From Gallionella sp. (lineage in GTDB: Bacteria; Pseudomonadota; Gammaproteobacteria; Burkholderiales; Gallionellaceae): a DNA stretch of 59,228 nucleotides. Positions 1 through 8,542 of this stretch are shown in pieces; within the stretch, counting starts at the first letter, position 1, and each line of letters starts with the position of its first letter. The translations under genes were made by a program, and so were the position numbers. Location: contig JAUSAO010000033.1 of assembly GCA_030652475.1 (NCBI GenBank), positions 1 through 59,228 of the forward strand, written 5' to 3'. The notes beneath the pieces are model-generated. The model worked only from the letters and a program-made list of their open reading frames with translations. It made no database searches and was not told the origin of the DNA.

Positions 1-5
1 GTATT

Positions 6-93
6 GACTAAGCAATCAAAAAAACGATTGCAAAGTCACTACTTATACGCGGGATAACCAGCCACTTGCCACCGTTGTATGGTGGCTTAGTGG
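6..93. terminator. Two small hairpins downstream of ppk2
   Basis: Two short inverted repeats lie beyond the 3' end of ppk2. The first is GCAATC/GATTGC (12-17 and 26-31) with flanking GACT/AGTC arms. The second is GCCACC/GGTGGC (68-73 and 81-86) with outer CCAC/GTGG. Neither has a convincing U-tract, so a termination role is only a guess. Nothing else recognisable lies in bases 1-125. Confidence 0.25.
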
Positions 94-125
94 AATGGCT
101 AGTAGTTTCATCAACGACAAAACCG

Positions 126-146
126 AATAAATCAGCGCTTCCCTAA
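126..146. repeat. Repeat end resembling the terminus of the element at the far end of the window
   Basis: This 21-bp stretch matches the right end of the element at 59207-59228: both carry AATCAGCG, one variable base, then TTCCCTAA. It overlaps the ppk2 stop codon at 143-145, so the end of the repeat supplies the stop. No matching partner arm is visible in bases 1-125, so this may be a solo or truncated end. Confidence 0.5.
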
Positions 147-1036
147 TATACTTTTGGAACAAAATGTTGTGTGGAAATTTTCGGTCGCTTGTAACCGGTG
201 TCGGGCTGACGTGCAGGTAATTCGAGTTCGACGGGCTTCAGATCAGTGTAGGGAACTTGCTGCAATAAATGAGCGATGCAATTCAGTCTAGCCTTCTTTT
301 TGTCGTCTGCATTCACCACGTACCATGGCGTGAGCGGGGTGTCAGTTCGGGCGAACATGATGTCTTTCGCCTGGGAGTATTCAACCCAATGCTTGCGCGA
401 CTCGATATCCATCGTGCTCAATTTCCAGCGTTTGATCGGGCTGCGCATCCGTTCCTGGAATCGCCTCTCCTGCTCATCGTCGCCCACTGAAAACCAGTAC
501 TTGATCACAAAAACACCGGAACGAACCAGCATTTCCTCAAAAATGGGTGCGGCGCGCAGAAACTCTTCGTACTCATCCTCGGTGCAAAACCCCATTACGC
601 GTTCTACTCCTGCGCGGTTGTACCAACTGCGGTCGAATAGCACGATCTCCCCACGGGCTGGCAGATGAGAAACATAGCGCTGGAAATACCACTGTCCGCG
701 TTCTTTTTCCGTGGGAGAACTTAAAGCCGCGACACGACAAATACGCGGATTCAAACTTTCCGTGATGCGCTTGATTACGCCACCCTTGCCTGCGGCGTCA
801 CGACCTTCGAAAATAACGACTACCTTCAGGCCTTGAAGTCGCACCCACTCCTGCAGTTTGATGAGTTCAAACTGCAGGTGCGCAATTTCCTCAATGTACT
901 TGTAATTTTTTGGCGGCTTGCGCTGCTTTGTCTGTCCGGCGGAATGCCAATACTGCTCAACTGCGTTTGTTTCCTCGGCATCGGTAACAACTTCCCCTGT
1001 CGTGTCAGCCGAGGCCGCTGCTTTTTTATTTTTCAT
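143..1036 (-). CDS. ppk2: Polyphosphate kinase 2 (PPK2 family)
   Basis: This is a 297-residue PPK2-family kinase, which moves phosphate between polyphosphate and nucleotides in the cytoplasm. The Walker A motif GRDAAGKGG is at about 78-86. The family block FDRSWYNRAGVERVMGF is at about 134-150, and a basic lid (RMRSPIKRWK) follows near 195. The first ~40 residues are a low-complexity, charged extension. The ATG is preceded by a GGGAGG ribosome site about six bases away, which supports this start. Length and motifs fit the single-domain PPK2 class, but nucleotide preference (GDP or ADP) cannot be read from sequence. The gene stands alone. Its stop codon lies inside a dispersed-repeat end. Confidence 0.93.
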   Translation of the reverse strand: MKNKKAAASADTTGEVVTDAEETNAVEQYWHSAGQTKQRKPPKNYKYIEEIAHLQFELIKLQEWVRLQGLKVVVIFEGRDAAGKGGVIKRITESLNPRICRVAALSSPTEKERGQWYFQRYVSHLPARGEIVLFDRSWYNRAGVERVMGFCTEDEYEEFLRAAPIFEEMLVRSGVFVIKYWFSVGDDEQERRFQERMRSPIKRWKLSTMDIESRKHWVEYSQAKDIMFARTDTPLTPWYVVNADDKKKARLNCIAHLLQQVPYTDLKPVELELPARQPDTGYKRPKISTQHFVPKVY

Positions 1037-1296
1037 ATTTCCCTCCCTATGTTGGATTGGCGAGTTGTTTCACTGTCGCGCTTCCTTTTGTAAACGGTAG
1101 CAGCGTATATTTTTACGCTAACAGTTGGCCTAAGAACACGGCATCCTGCAAACTAAAAAACGATTTTTATCAACAACCCGTTGAAAAATTATAGCTTATC
1201 ATCACGGACTGCCTGGTAATTAAGAATGAATTGTCTGGTATTACAGATAAAATCACACAAAATTGCAGTACCTGAGCGCCCGCATATTCAAGCAAT

Positions 1297-2517
1297 TTAC
1301 TGGTAGCGCAATGCCTCGATGGGATCAAGCCGGGCGGCTTTTCTGGCCGGATAGTAGCCAAAGAAGATGCCCACCGTCGCCGCCACGCCGAACGCCACCA
1401 GCACCGAGCTGCCCGAGATGATGACCATTGTGCCCGTCAGGCTATAGGTCAGCAGGGCGCCGCCTATGCCCAGCAACAGGCCGATGAAACAACCGACCAC
1501 CGAAATGATGATGGCTTCCAGCAGAAATTGCAGCAGGATGTCGCGTTCACGCGCGCCTATGGCCATGCGTATGCCGATCTCCCGGGTGCGCTCGGTGACG
1601 GAGACCAGCATGATGTTCATGATGCCGATGCCGCCGACCAGCAGCGATACCGAGGCGATGGCGCCCAGCAACAGTGACATGACGCGCGTGCTTTCGGCGG
1701 CAGAATCCGCCACGGCGGTGAGGTTGCGCAGCGAGAAATCGGAATCCTGACCCTCGCGGATGCGATGCCGCTGACGTAATAATGCGGTCATGGATTGCTC
1801 CGCTTCCGGCATGATTTCCTGCGTGGTGGTTTGCACCATGACCATGCGCACCGATCCCGGGAACTGGGTGCCGAACACATTGCGTTGCGCAGTGGTGATC
1901 GGGATGATGATGGAGTCATCCTGATCGCGCCCATCCATGCCCTGGCCTTTTATGGCCAATACGCCGAGCACCACGAACGGACTTTGCCGGATGCGCAGGG
2001 TCTTGCCGACCGGGTCTTCATCACCGAACAGATTCTGTGCCGTCGTCTGGCCTATCAATGCGACGCGCGTGGCTGAGCGTACATCGGACGCGGTGAAGGC
2101 CGAGCCGCTCACCACCGGCCAGGCGCGCGCATCCAGATAGGCCGGTGTGCTGCCGATCACCGAGGTATTCCAGTTGTTCGGCCCATAGACAACTTGCGCG
2201 CTCCCGGGGTGTATCGGTGCAGCGGCTTGCACGCCGGGCAGTTCGGCGATGGCGTCCGCATCGCTGATTGTCAGCGTATAGCCACCGCCGTGGCCGGAGC
2301 GCACCCCGCCCGTAGAAGTGCTGCCGGAGAGCAGGATGAACAGATTACTGCCCATCGCACTGATGGTTTGTTTGATCGCATATTGCGCACCCTGGCCGAT
2401 GGACATCATCAATACCACCGCGCCGACGCCTATCACCATGCCCAGCATGGTCAGTATGGTGCGCATGCGGTTGGCGCCCATTGCGCGCCACGCTTCGCCC
2501 AGCATCGCGAGCATCAT
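1297..2517 (-). CDS. macB: MacB-like ABC transporter permease
   Basis: This 406-residue inner-membrane permease belongs to the MacB/FtsX family. It has an N-terminal membrane segment (RTILTMLGMVIGVGAVVLMM, about 18-37) and a periplasmic MacB_PCD domain (about 45-260). Three C-terminal membrane segments follow: SLLLGAIASVSLLVGGIGIM, LEAIIISVVGCFIGLLLGIG and a last one before YYPARKAARLDPIEALRYQ, the classic FtsX tail. Its ATG overlaps the stop of the ATPase gene by four bases (ATGA), which implies translational coupling. In E. coli MacB the ATPase and permease are one chain; here they are two. With the adaptor and TolC-like genes upstream it should form a tripartite exporter. The substrate is unknown. 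Confidence 0.9.
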   Translation of the reverse strand: MMLAMLGEAWRAMGANRMRTILTMLGMVIGVGAVVLMMSIGQGAQYAIKQTISAMGSNLFILLSGSTSTGGVRSGHGGGYTLTISDADAIAELPGVQAAAPIHPGSAQVVYGPNNWNTSVIGSTPAYLDARAWPVVSGSAFTASDVRSATRVALIGQTTAQNLFGDEDPVGKTLRIRQSPFVVLGVLAIKGQGMDGRDQDDSIIIPITTAQRNVFGTQFPGSVRMVMVQTTTQEIMPEAEQSMTALLRQRHRIREGQDSDFSLRNLTAVADSAAESTRVMSLLLGAIASVSLLVGGIGIMNIMLVSVTERTREIGIRMAIGARERDILLQFLLEAIIISVVGCFIGLLLGIGGALLTYSLTGTMVIISGSSVLVAFGVAATVGIFFGYYPARKAARLDPIEALRYQ

Positions 2518-3215
2518 GCTGCACTCTCCTGTGCCAGCTCATCGCTGACGATACGCCCGTCGTGAAAGTGCACCTGACGTTTAGCGTGTCGCGCGATGTC
2601 GGCTTCGTGCGTGACCAGCACGATGGTGATGCCTTCGAGGTTTAACGCGTCGAACAGCGCCATGATCTCTTCACCGGTGCGGCTGTCCAGATTGCCCGTA
2701 GGTTCATCCGCCAGCAACAGGCGGGGGGTGTTAACCAGTGCGCGGGCAATCGCCACACGTTGTTGTTGCCCCCCGGAAATCTGGTTGGGCAGCGAGTCCG
2801 CCTTGTCGCTCAAGCCCGCCTTGGTCAGCATCTCATCGGCACGCATTTGACGTTCAGCCAGTTCGATTCCGGAATAAATAAGCGGCAGGGCGACATTGTC
2901 ACGCAACGACATGCGTTGCAGCAGATTGAAACCCTGAAATACGAAACCGATGGTGCGATTGCGCAGCAAGGCCAGTTCGTCACGATCAAGTGACGCCACC
3001 GGGCGGCCATCCAGCGTATAGCTGCCGCCAGTCGGCGCGTCCAGACAGCCCAGAATATTCATGAAAGTAGATTTACCCGAACCTGAAGGCCCCATGATGG
3101 CGACAAATTCGCCCGCCATTATGGTCAGGTTCACGTCCTTCAAGGCCGGGAACAGGCCGGCGGAAGTCTGATAGGATTTACTCAAACCTTCGATGCGTAT
3201 GATTTCGTTGCTCAT
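2514..3215 (-). CDS. MacB-like ABC transporter ATP-binding protein
   Basis: This is the cytoplasmic ATPase of the efflux system, of the LolD/MacB type. It has Walker A GPSGSGKST, Q-loop FVFQGFNLL, signature ISGGQQQRVAIARAL, Walker B LLLADEPTGNLD and H-loop VTHE. I place the start at the ATG at 3215 (MSNEIIRIEG...), because an 11-residue extension to 3248 runs into a dispersed repeat and adds nothing conserved. Neither start has a clear Shine-Dalgarno. The protein is about 233 residues, normal for the family. The 3' end overlaps the permease gene by four bases. It lies about 240 bp downstream of the adaptor gene, with repeat DNA between. Confidence 0.9.
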   Translation of the reverse strand: MSNEIIRIEGLSKSYQTSAGLFPALKDVNLTIMAGEFVAIMGPSGSGKSTFMNILGCLDAPTGGSYTLDGRPVASLDRDELALLRNRTIGFVFQGFNLLQRMSLRDNVALPLIYSGIELAERQMRADEMLTKAGLSDKADSLPNQISGGQQQRVAIARALVNTPRLLLADEPTGNLDSRTGEEIMALFDALNLEGITIVLVTHEADIARHAKRQVHFHDGRIVSDELAQESAA

Positions 3216-3254
3216 CAGAAAATATTTAAATAATCCCAAATAATCCATTAGGCC

Positions 3255-3429
3255 GTCATTCCGGCGAAGGCCGGAATCCAGTCATAAAAAATATGCCGCA
3301 AAGCGGACAAAACATTGATGTTGTCCCACTGACGTGGGAATTTGTTAATCATCTGGATACCGGCCTGCGCCGGTATGACACCGTTTTTGCTAATGGATAA
3401 TCCGTTATTACCGCGCAGGCGGGTATGAC
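3255..3429. repeat. Dispersed inverted-repeat cluster between macA and macB genes
   Basis: A 27-bp arm at 3255-3281 (begins GTCATTCCGGCG) is the reverse complement, at 24 of 27 positions, of an arm at 3353-3379 (ends GCGCCGGTATGAC). A third, shorter relative (CCGCGCAGGCGGG followed by TATGAC) is at 3407-3429. The spacer includes a small hairpin CCCAC-TGAC-GTGGG. This is a repeat style scattered through many betaproteobacterial genomes. It fills the only sizeable gap in the efflux operon. Confidence 0.75.
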
Positions 3430-3454
3430 GCAGTAGTGTTTGTTGAATTTCTCA

Positions 3455-4705
3455 TCAGAACATTCTCATGCGCAGCGGCTGCGAGCTACCGCTTTGTACG
3501 TTGTTTGCGGCCTGTGTTTCACCGGTTACCACCTGGTCGCCTGACTTGAGTTCACCCGCGAGAATCTCGGTATTGCGGTTATCGGTGATGCCCAGCCTTA
3601 CTTTGACGGGCAGGAGTTCGCTGTTTTTCAATACATATACCTTGCCGGGGTAGCCTTCATGCGAATGCCCGGACAAATGCTTTTCGTGACCGGTGTTACC
3701 CTTCGCACCATTAGCTGAGGCTGCACGCGAGCTATCTTTCTTATCTGTTTGATTATCAGTGTATTGTTTTTTATCGTCATTGGCGGGTTTGAAGCGCAAA
3801 GCGGCGTTGGGTACGAGCAATACGCGCTTGCGTTCAGCCACCGCGATACTGACATAGGTTGTCATGCCGGGCAGTAAAATCTGCTCGGGATTATTCACAT
3901 TAATCACCACATCGTAAGTGACGACGTTTTGTAGCGTGATCGGATTCATGCGTATCAATTTGACTTCGCCCTGAAAGTTGCGATCCGGGAAAGCATCCAC
4001 GGTGAAATGCGCGGCCTGGCCGATGCGGATATTACCGATATCCGCTTCGGCAAAATTGGCGTCTATCTGCATCTTGGACAAATCCTGCGCGATTTTGAAC
4101 AGGGTGGGTGTCTGTAAACTGGCGGCCACGGTTTGACCGACATCCACCGAGCGATCCACTACCACGCCGGACACGGGAGAACGTATTACCGAATAGGCGA
4201 GGTTGGCACGGTCTTTTTCCACGGTCGCACGGGCCAGTTGCAATTGCGCCTGGGCGGATTTTCTGGCTTGTATGGTCGTATCCAGTTCCAGGCGTGAGGC
4301 GTATTCCAGGGCGTATAAATTCCGGGTGCGCGCCTCGTTGGTCGTCGCCAGTTCCAGCAAGGCATTCGCACTCTGCACATTAGCCAGGCTTTGTTTTTGT
4401 TGCGCGGCCAGCAGCGAGTTATCCAGTTCCAGGAGTATCTGTCCCTTGTCTACCGCGCTGTTGAAATCCACATACAGCTTTTTGACAGTGCCGGAAACCT
4501 GAGTGCCGACATTTACCAGCGTCACCGGATTGATCGTGCCATTGGCGGAAACGGTTAACTTGATGTCGCCTTGCTCTGCAGCTTGCAGACGGTATTGCTG
4601 TTCGAGGGTAGGCTGGTTGACTTGCTGGTAGGCGACATAGCCTGCCGCAAGCAGGAAAACGGCGATCAGCGACACAAGAAGAGGGGAATGCAGTAGTTTT
4701 TTCAT
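3455..4705 (-). CDS. macA: MacA/HlyD-type periplasmic adaptor subunit
   Basis: This 416-residue membrane-fusion protein bridges the inner-membrane ABC transporter and the outer-membrane channel. It has an N-terminal membrane anchor (about 7-25, LLVSLIAVFLLAAGYVAY) and a lipoyl half-motif with TISANG-like spacing. An alpha-helical hairpin spans about 90-170, and a beta-barrel/MP domain ends in VVTGE. A low-complexity, His- and Lys-rich insert (KKQYTDNQTDKKDSSRAA through GHEKHLSGHSHEG, about 310-350) sits in the membrane-proximal region. It is unusual for MacA and could bind metal, though that is inference. The ATG overlaps the upstream tolC-like stop by four bases. Confidence 0.9.
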   Translation of the reverse strand: MKKLLHSPLLVSLIAVFLLAAGYVAYQQVNQPTLEQQYRLQAAEQGDIKLTVSANGTINPVTLVNVGTQVSGTVKKLYVDFNSAVDKGQILLELDNSLLAAQQKQSLANVQSANALLELATTNEARTRNLYALEYASRLELDTTIQARKSAQAQLQLARATVEKDRANLAYSVIRSPVSGVVVDRSVDVGQTVAASLQTPTLFKIAQDLSKMQIDANFAEADIGNIRIGQAAHFTVDAFPDRNFQGEVKLIRMNPITLQNVVTYDVVINVNNPEQILLPGMTTYVSIAVAERKRVLLVPNAALRFKPANDDKKQYTDNQTDKKDSSRAASANGAKGNTGHEKHLSGHSHEGYPGKVYVLKNSELLPVKVRLGITDNRNTEILAGELKSGDQVVTGETQAANNVQSGSSQPLRMRMF

Positions 4706-6183
4706 GGTTGGTGTGTATTCCTGATGTTTGTCCCGGATGTTCGGGCAGGCGGCATCTGCAGGAAGTCGGCATCCAGACTGCCCATCGCCTGGGCGAGTGC
4801 GGCGCGGCTGATGTTCCAGTTAAAGCTCGCCTGTATGCGTTGCTGACGGGCACTGGCCAGCGCATTTTGCGCGTTCAATACATCCAGCATAATGCCGGCG
4901 CCGGCCTTATAACGACCCAGTGCGACTCGTTCGGACTGTTCTGCGCTGTTGAGCAGGTCCGCCGTGGTGAGTCTGTTTTGCGTGGCGGTAATCAGGTTCT
5001 GATATGCCGTCCAGACCTCCAGGGCGACCTGCAAGCGTAGCCGTTCAAATTGAGCCTGGCGGGTTTCTGTTTGCGCTTCGGCTGCGCGTATCCGGTAAGT
5101 TGGCGCATAGCCGGAAAATAGCGGTACGCTCAGGCTGACGCCCAGCGACGAACCGTGTGTGCTGATACCCGAGCTGTTGTTCTGGTTGGTCGCCGCAACC
5201 AGTGTAACAGCGGGTTTTCCCGCCGCCCGCGCAGCCTCAGTGCTGGATTCTGCCGCCTTGACCAGTGCGGCGGCGGCTTGCAAATCCGGCCTGTGCTGCC
5301 GTGCCTGTTCAATTAAAACGGTAATATTCTGCTCAAAATTTCCGGGGGTTTCATTTTCATGGCCGGCGGACAGGTGAGTCGCCAGATTCACCGGTTGATG
5401 GGCATCGATCCCCAGTATAGTGGCCAGATTTCCCCGTGCGATTTTCATCGCACCGTCAGCCGTCATGCGATTCAGCGTGGCTTGCGAATAGGCGGTCTGG
5501 GCGGCGAATTTATCGGCGGGGGTGGCACTTCCCGCCTGATAACGCGCCTTTGCCGCCGCAAAACTCTCCTGTGCGGCATGCTCCGATACGCTGGCCGCCT
5601 CGAACGCTGCCTGCGTAGCATGGGTCTGGTAATAAGCCTGCACCACTGCCAGGAAAAGGGCTTGTACTGTGCTGTCCTGAGTGGCACTCGCCGCCGCCAG
5701 CAGTTGGCGTGCATAGTCCAGATTGGCTGCACGCGCACCGAAGTCATAGAGCAAATAGGAAAGGCTCAAGCCTATGCTGCGCTGGCTTGCACCGGGTGTG
5801 CTGCGGCTTCCGGAAGCGCTGGCGCTGATGCCGGGCAGGTAACTTGCCTGACTCACGCCGACCTGTGCCGCCTGTGCCCGTGAACTGGCCCATAGCTCGC
5901 GGGTTTGCGGGTTGTTGCACAACGCGAGATTCACCACGTCGGCAAGGTCGAGCAAGCGATCCGCCGGCAAATTTGCGCAAGGTTCAGCATTGCGTAAAGC
6001 CGGCCTGGGCGGTAGTGTCGCCCCCGTTGAAAACGGATCGGAAGATTCCCCGGCCACGGCTGCGCCACCCCATAACAGGGCGCAGATCACCAGCCAACTG
6101 GCTGAATGACCGGGCAGCGTCATCGGAACAATATGTTTCGGGCAAGTGCGCATGGGAAGGGAGACGTATTTTTGTATGCGCAT
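4702..6183 (-). CDS. TolC-family outer membrane efflux protein
   Basis: This 493-residue protein is the outer-membrane channel of the tripartite exporter, with two OEP repeats. The N-terminus has a signal segment (SWLVICALLWGGAAVAG) after a long cytoplasmic-looking stretch; an internal ATG (MTLPGHSASW) could be the true start. Features include SYLPGISASASGS near 120, the repeat-2 start RPDLQAAAALVKAAE, VSLSVPLFSGY and the C-terminal ALGRYKAGAGIMLDVLNAQNALASAR. It leads the four-gene minus-strand operon and overlaps the adaptor gene by four bases. The operon promoter must lie in the 6184-6362 gap shared with the TonB-dependent receptor. Confidence 0.9.
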   Translation of the reverse strand: MRIQKYVSLPMRTCPKHIVPMTLPGHSASWLVICALLWGGAAVAGESSDPFSTGATLPPRPALRNAEPCANLPADRLLDLADVVNLALCNNPQTRELWASSRAQAAQVGVSQASYLPGISASASGSRSTPGASQRSIGLSLSYLLYDFGARAANLDYARQLLAAASATQDSTVQALFLAVVQAYYQTHATQAAFEAASVSEHAAQESFAAAKARYQAGSATPADKFAAQTAYSQATLNRMTADGAMKIARGNLATILGIDAHQPVNLATHLSAGHENETPGNFEQNITVLIEQARQHRPDLQAAAALVKAAESSTEAARAAGKPAVTLVAATNQNNSSGISTHGSSLGVSLSVPLFSGYAPTYRIRAAEAQTETRQAQFERLRLQVALEVWTAYQNLITATQNRLTTADLLNSAEQSERVALGRYKAGAGIMLDVLNAQNALASARQQRIQASFNWNISRAALAQAMGSLDADFLQMPPARTSGTNIRNTHQP

Positions 6184-6286
6184 TGTAACGGTTAGCGATT
6201 ATTCAACAATGCATCATTTGTAAACAATTATTTCACCACGCATGCCGTTTGCACGAGATTCAATACACGCATTGCATATGCCAGGG

Positions 6287-6303
6287 TGCGACAATTTGTC
6301 ACA
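6287..6303. promoter_or_regulatory. Candidate operator in the tolC / TonB-receptor divergent gap
   Basis: A short inverted repeat TGCGACA-ATT-TGTCACA (one mismatch between arms) lies in the 179-bp region between the divergent efflux and receptor operons. It is 60 bp upstream of the receptor start. No Fur box of convincing quality was found. The assignment is weak and rests on symmetry and position only. Confidence 0.25.
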
Positions 6304-6362
6304 TTTTCAAGCAGACCTTTCATCTGTAGCATCCGCCCATAACTAAAAAATCAGGGGGAGTG

Positions 6363-8480
6363 ATGAAAATACAGTTGCTGAATAGCGGTAAATTATTCGC
6401 GTTGAGCTGCCTCTGCGTGAGTGTCACGGGTGCGGCATTCGCGGAGGAGCAGTGGATGGATGAAGTGGTGGTGAGCGGGTCGCGTACCGCTACAAAGTTG
6501 TCGGAAACACCGATGGCAATCGGCGTGGTGAATGCCAGGGTGTTGAAGCGCGACAAGCCGAAGACCATGGGTGAGGTGATCAATCGCATCGCCGGGGTAA
6601 GCTGGAATGATTTAGGCAACGAGCAACACAGTATGGGTATCCGCCAGCCAAATAACACTAATGCGGTGTATCAATATCTGGAAGATGGCATCCCCATTCG
6701 TCCCCTGGGCGTGTTTAACCACAACTCCCTGAATGAAATGAATCTGGCGGGATCCGAAAGCGTGGAAGTGGTGAAGGGCGCGGCATCCTCCTTATATGGC
6801 AGTAATGCGGTGGGCGGGGCGGTGAACTTCATGACCGCGCGTCCTTCGCCCATCCCTTACGCCAGTGCGGGGTTGCGACATGACAGCACGTCTGGATTTA
6901 CCCGCCTGGATACCGGAGTCAGCGACACCTGGGGTGATTTCGGGGCGCGTTTTTCTCATTACAGTTCGCGTCGCACGGCCAATAACTGGCAGAGCTATAG
7001 CAACGCCAGCAAAGATTCTTTTACGTTGCGCGGCGATTATGTCCTGAGTGCCTCGTCGCTGGTTCATGCGACGTTGACGCACAACAATCTGGACAGCGCC
7101 ATGACAGGCAGTTTGTTTGAAAACGATTATCAGACCCGCCCTGGCTATAGCTATAACTCATTCACCTATCGCAAGGATAAAACCACGCGGATGAATGTCG
7201 CCTGGGAAGGCGAAACCACGCATAACGGTCAGACCAGCGTCACCGTATTCGCACGGCAAAATGATCACGGCCAATTACCCAGCTATACGATTACCGGTTG
7301 TGCCGGGGCGGTTTGCAGGGGAACCGAAAACAACAACCACGTCAGTTCCATCGGCATAGATGTGAAACATCAGCAGGATTTTGAACGGCTTGCTTCGCGC
7401 CTGGTGGCCGGAATCTTTATCGACCAAAGCAACAACCCTTATTGGAGCAACAATCTCACCATTACCCGTGACGTAGCCAGTGGTCAATATATCAGTTATG
7501 CGCCGTCAGTATTGCTGACCGGGGTGCGCAACTACCAGACTGATATCAGGAATACGGCCTTGTTTGCCCAGTGGGAATTATCTCCGGTTGAGAAGCTGCG
7601 CGTGGTGTTGGGCGGGCGTTCGGATGCAATCAACTACGACTATAAAAACAATCTGACGCCGGGCGCCAATTTTGGTGCAATTTCTGAATCGCGCAGCTTT
7701 TCGCATTTCAGCCCCAAAGTCGGCGCAACCTATGCGCTAAGTAACAATACCAGCCTGTACACCAATATCAGCGAAGGTTTTACGCCGCCTGAGGTAAGTG
7801 CTTTGTATGGCAAATCTGCCGTACCCAATCTCATGCCAGCCACTTACAATAACTACGAGTTCGGGCTGCGTATGGCACTGCTGGATGGCGCACTCAAGCT
7901 TGATTCTGCGCTGTATCGCCTGGATGGGCGCGACACGATTGTAAGTTACACCATAGCGCCGGGTAACAGTGAAAATCGCAACGCCGGGCGTACGCGCAGC
8001 CAGGGGCTGGAGCTGGGATTAGGGTATGAGGCAGGTGTACTCGATGCACGTTTTGGTACCACGATAGCAAGCCATCGTTTCCTGCAATACCTGGCCTCCG
8101 CTACGCTTGATTACAGCGGCAAGGATATGCCGCAGGCGCCGATTAATACCACTACGGCAGAGATCGGCTACAAGCCGATGCAGGGCGCGCGCGTAGCGTT
8201 GGAACTGGTCAATCAAGGAAGCTCCTGGATGAATAATGCGAATACCGTGCGTTACTCCGGTCACACCCTGTTTAACTTGCGTGGTAATTATCGGTTTGCA
8301 GGCGGTTGGGAAGCCTGGTTGCAGGGCCGAAATCTGACCAACAAGCATTATTCTGATTCGGCTAGCAGTTCGTATTCCGGCACGGGTGCTTATACTCCCA
8401 ACACTCAAAACACCTACACTGTGGGTGCGCCGCGCAGCCTGATGATTGGCCTCACATACAGTTTTGACGGCAAGAACTGA
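6363..8480 (+). CDS. TonB-dependent outer membrane receptor
   Basis: This 705-residue TonB-dependent receptor has a signal peptide ending AAFA and a TonB-box-like DEVVV at about 33-37. The plug domain runs to about 150 (MGEVINRIAGVSW, VEVVKGAASSLYGSNAVGGAVNF). The barrel includes the typical FSPKVGATYALSNNTSLYTNISEGFTPPE stretch and ends TYSFDGKN. A GTG three bases upstream is also in frame, but the AGGGGG site fits the ATG better. It heads a run with a sialidase-fold protein, a redoxin-like protein and tonB-exbB-exbD, so the receptor has a dedicated energiser. The substrate is not readable; iron, copper or an organic ligand are all possible. Confidence 0.93.
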   Translation: MKIQLLNSGKLFALSCLCVSVTGAAFAEEQWMDEVVVSGSRTATKLSETPMAIGVVNARVLKRDKPKTMGEVINRIAGVSWNDLGNEQHSMGIRQPNNTNAVYQYLEDGIPIRPLGVFNHNSLNEMNLAGSESVEVVKGAASSLYGSNAVGGAVNFMTARPSPIPYASAGLRHDSTSGFTRLDTGVSDTWGDFGARFSHYSSRRTANNWQSYSNASKDSFTLRGDYVLSASSLVHATLTHNNLDSAMTGSLFENDYQTRPGYSYNSFTYRKDKTTRMNVAWEGETTHNGQTSVTVFARQNDHGQLPSYTITGCAGAVCRGTENNNHVSSIGIDVKHQQDFERLASRLVAGIFIDQSNNPYWSNNLTITRDVASGQYISYAPSVLLTGVRNYQTDIRNTALFAQWELSPVEKLRVVLGGRSDAINYDYKNNLTPGANFGAISESRSFSHFSPKVGATYALSNNTSLYTNISEGFTPPEVSALYGKSAVPNLMPATYNNYEFGLRMALLDGALKLDSALYRLDGRDTIVSYTIAPGNSENRNAGRTRSQGLELGLGYEAGVLDARFGTTIASHRFLQYLASATLDYSGKDMPQAPINTTTAEIGYKPMQGARVALELVNQGSSWMNNANTVRYSGHTLFNLRGNYRFAGGWEAWLQGRNLTNKHYSDSASSSYSGTGAYTPNTQNTYTVGAPRSLMIGLTYSFDGKN

Positions 8481-8542
8481 TAGTTGCCTATGGAATTGAA
8501 GTAATATCCGCACAATAATTTGAAGCGTACTAATCTTGATAA

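Noticed and set aside
6184..6362. Fur box or cobalamin riboswitch before the TonB-dependent receptor
   Set aside because: I found no convincing 19-bp Fur palindrome and no B12-box-like sequence; only a short inverted repeat is worth listing.
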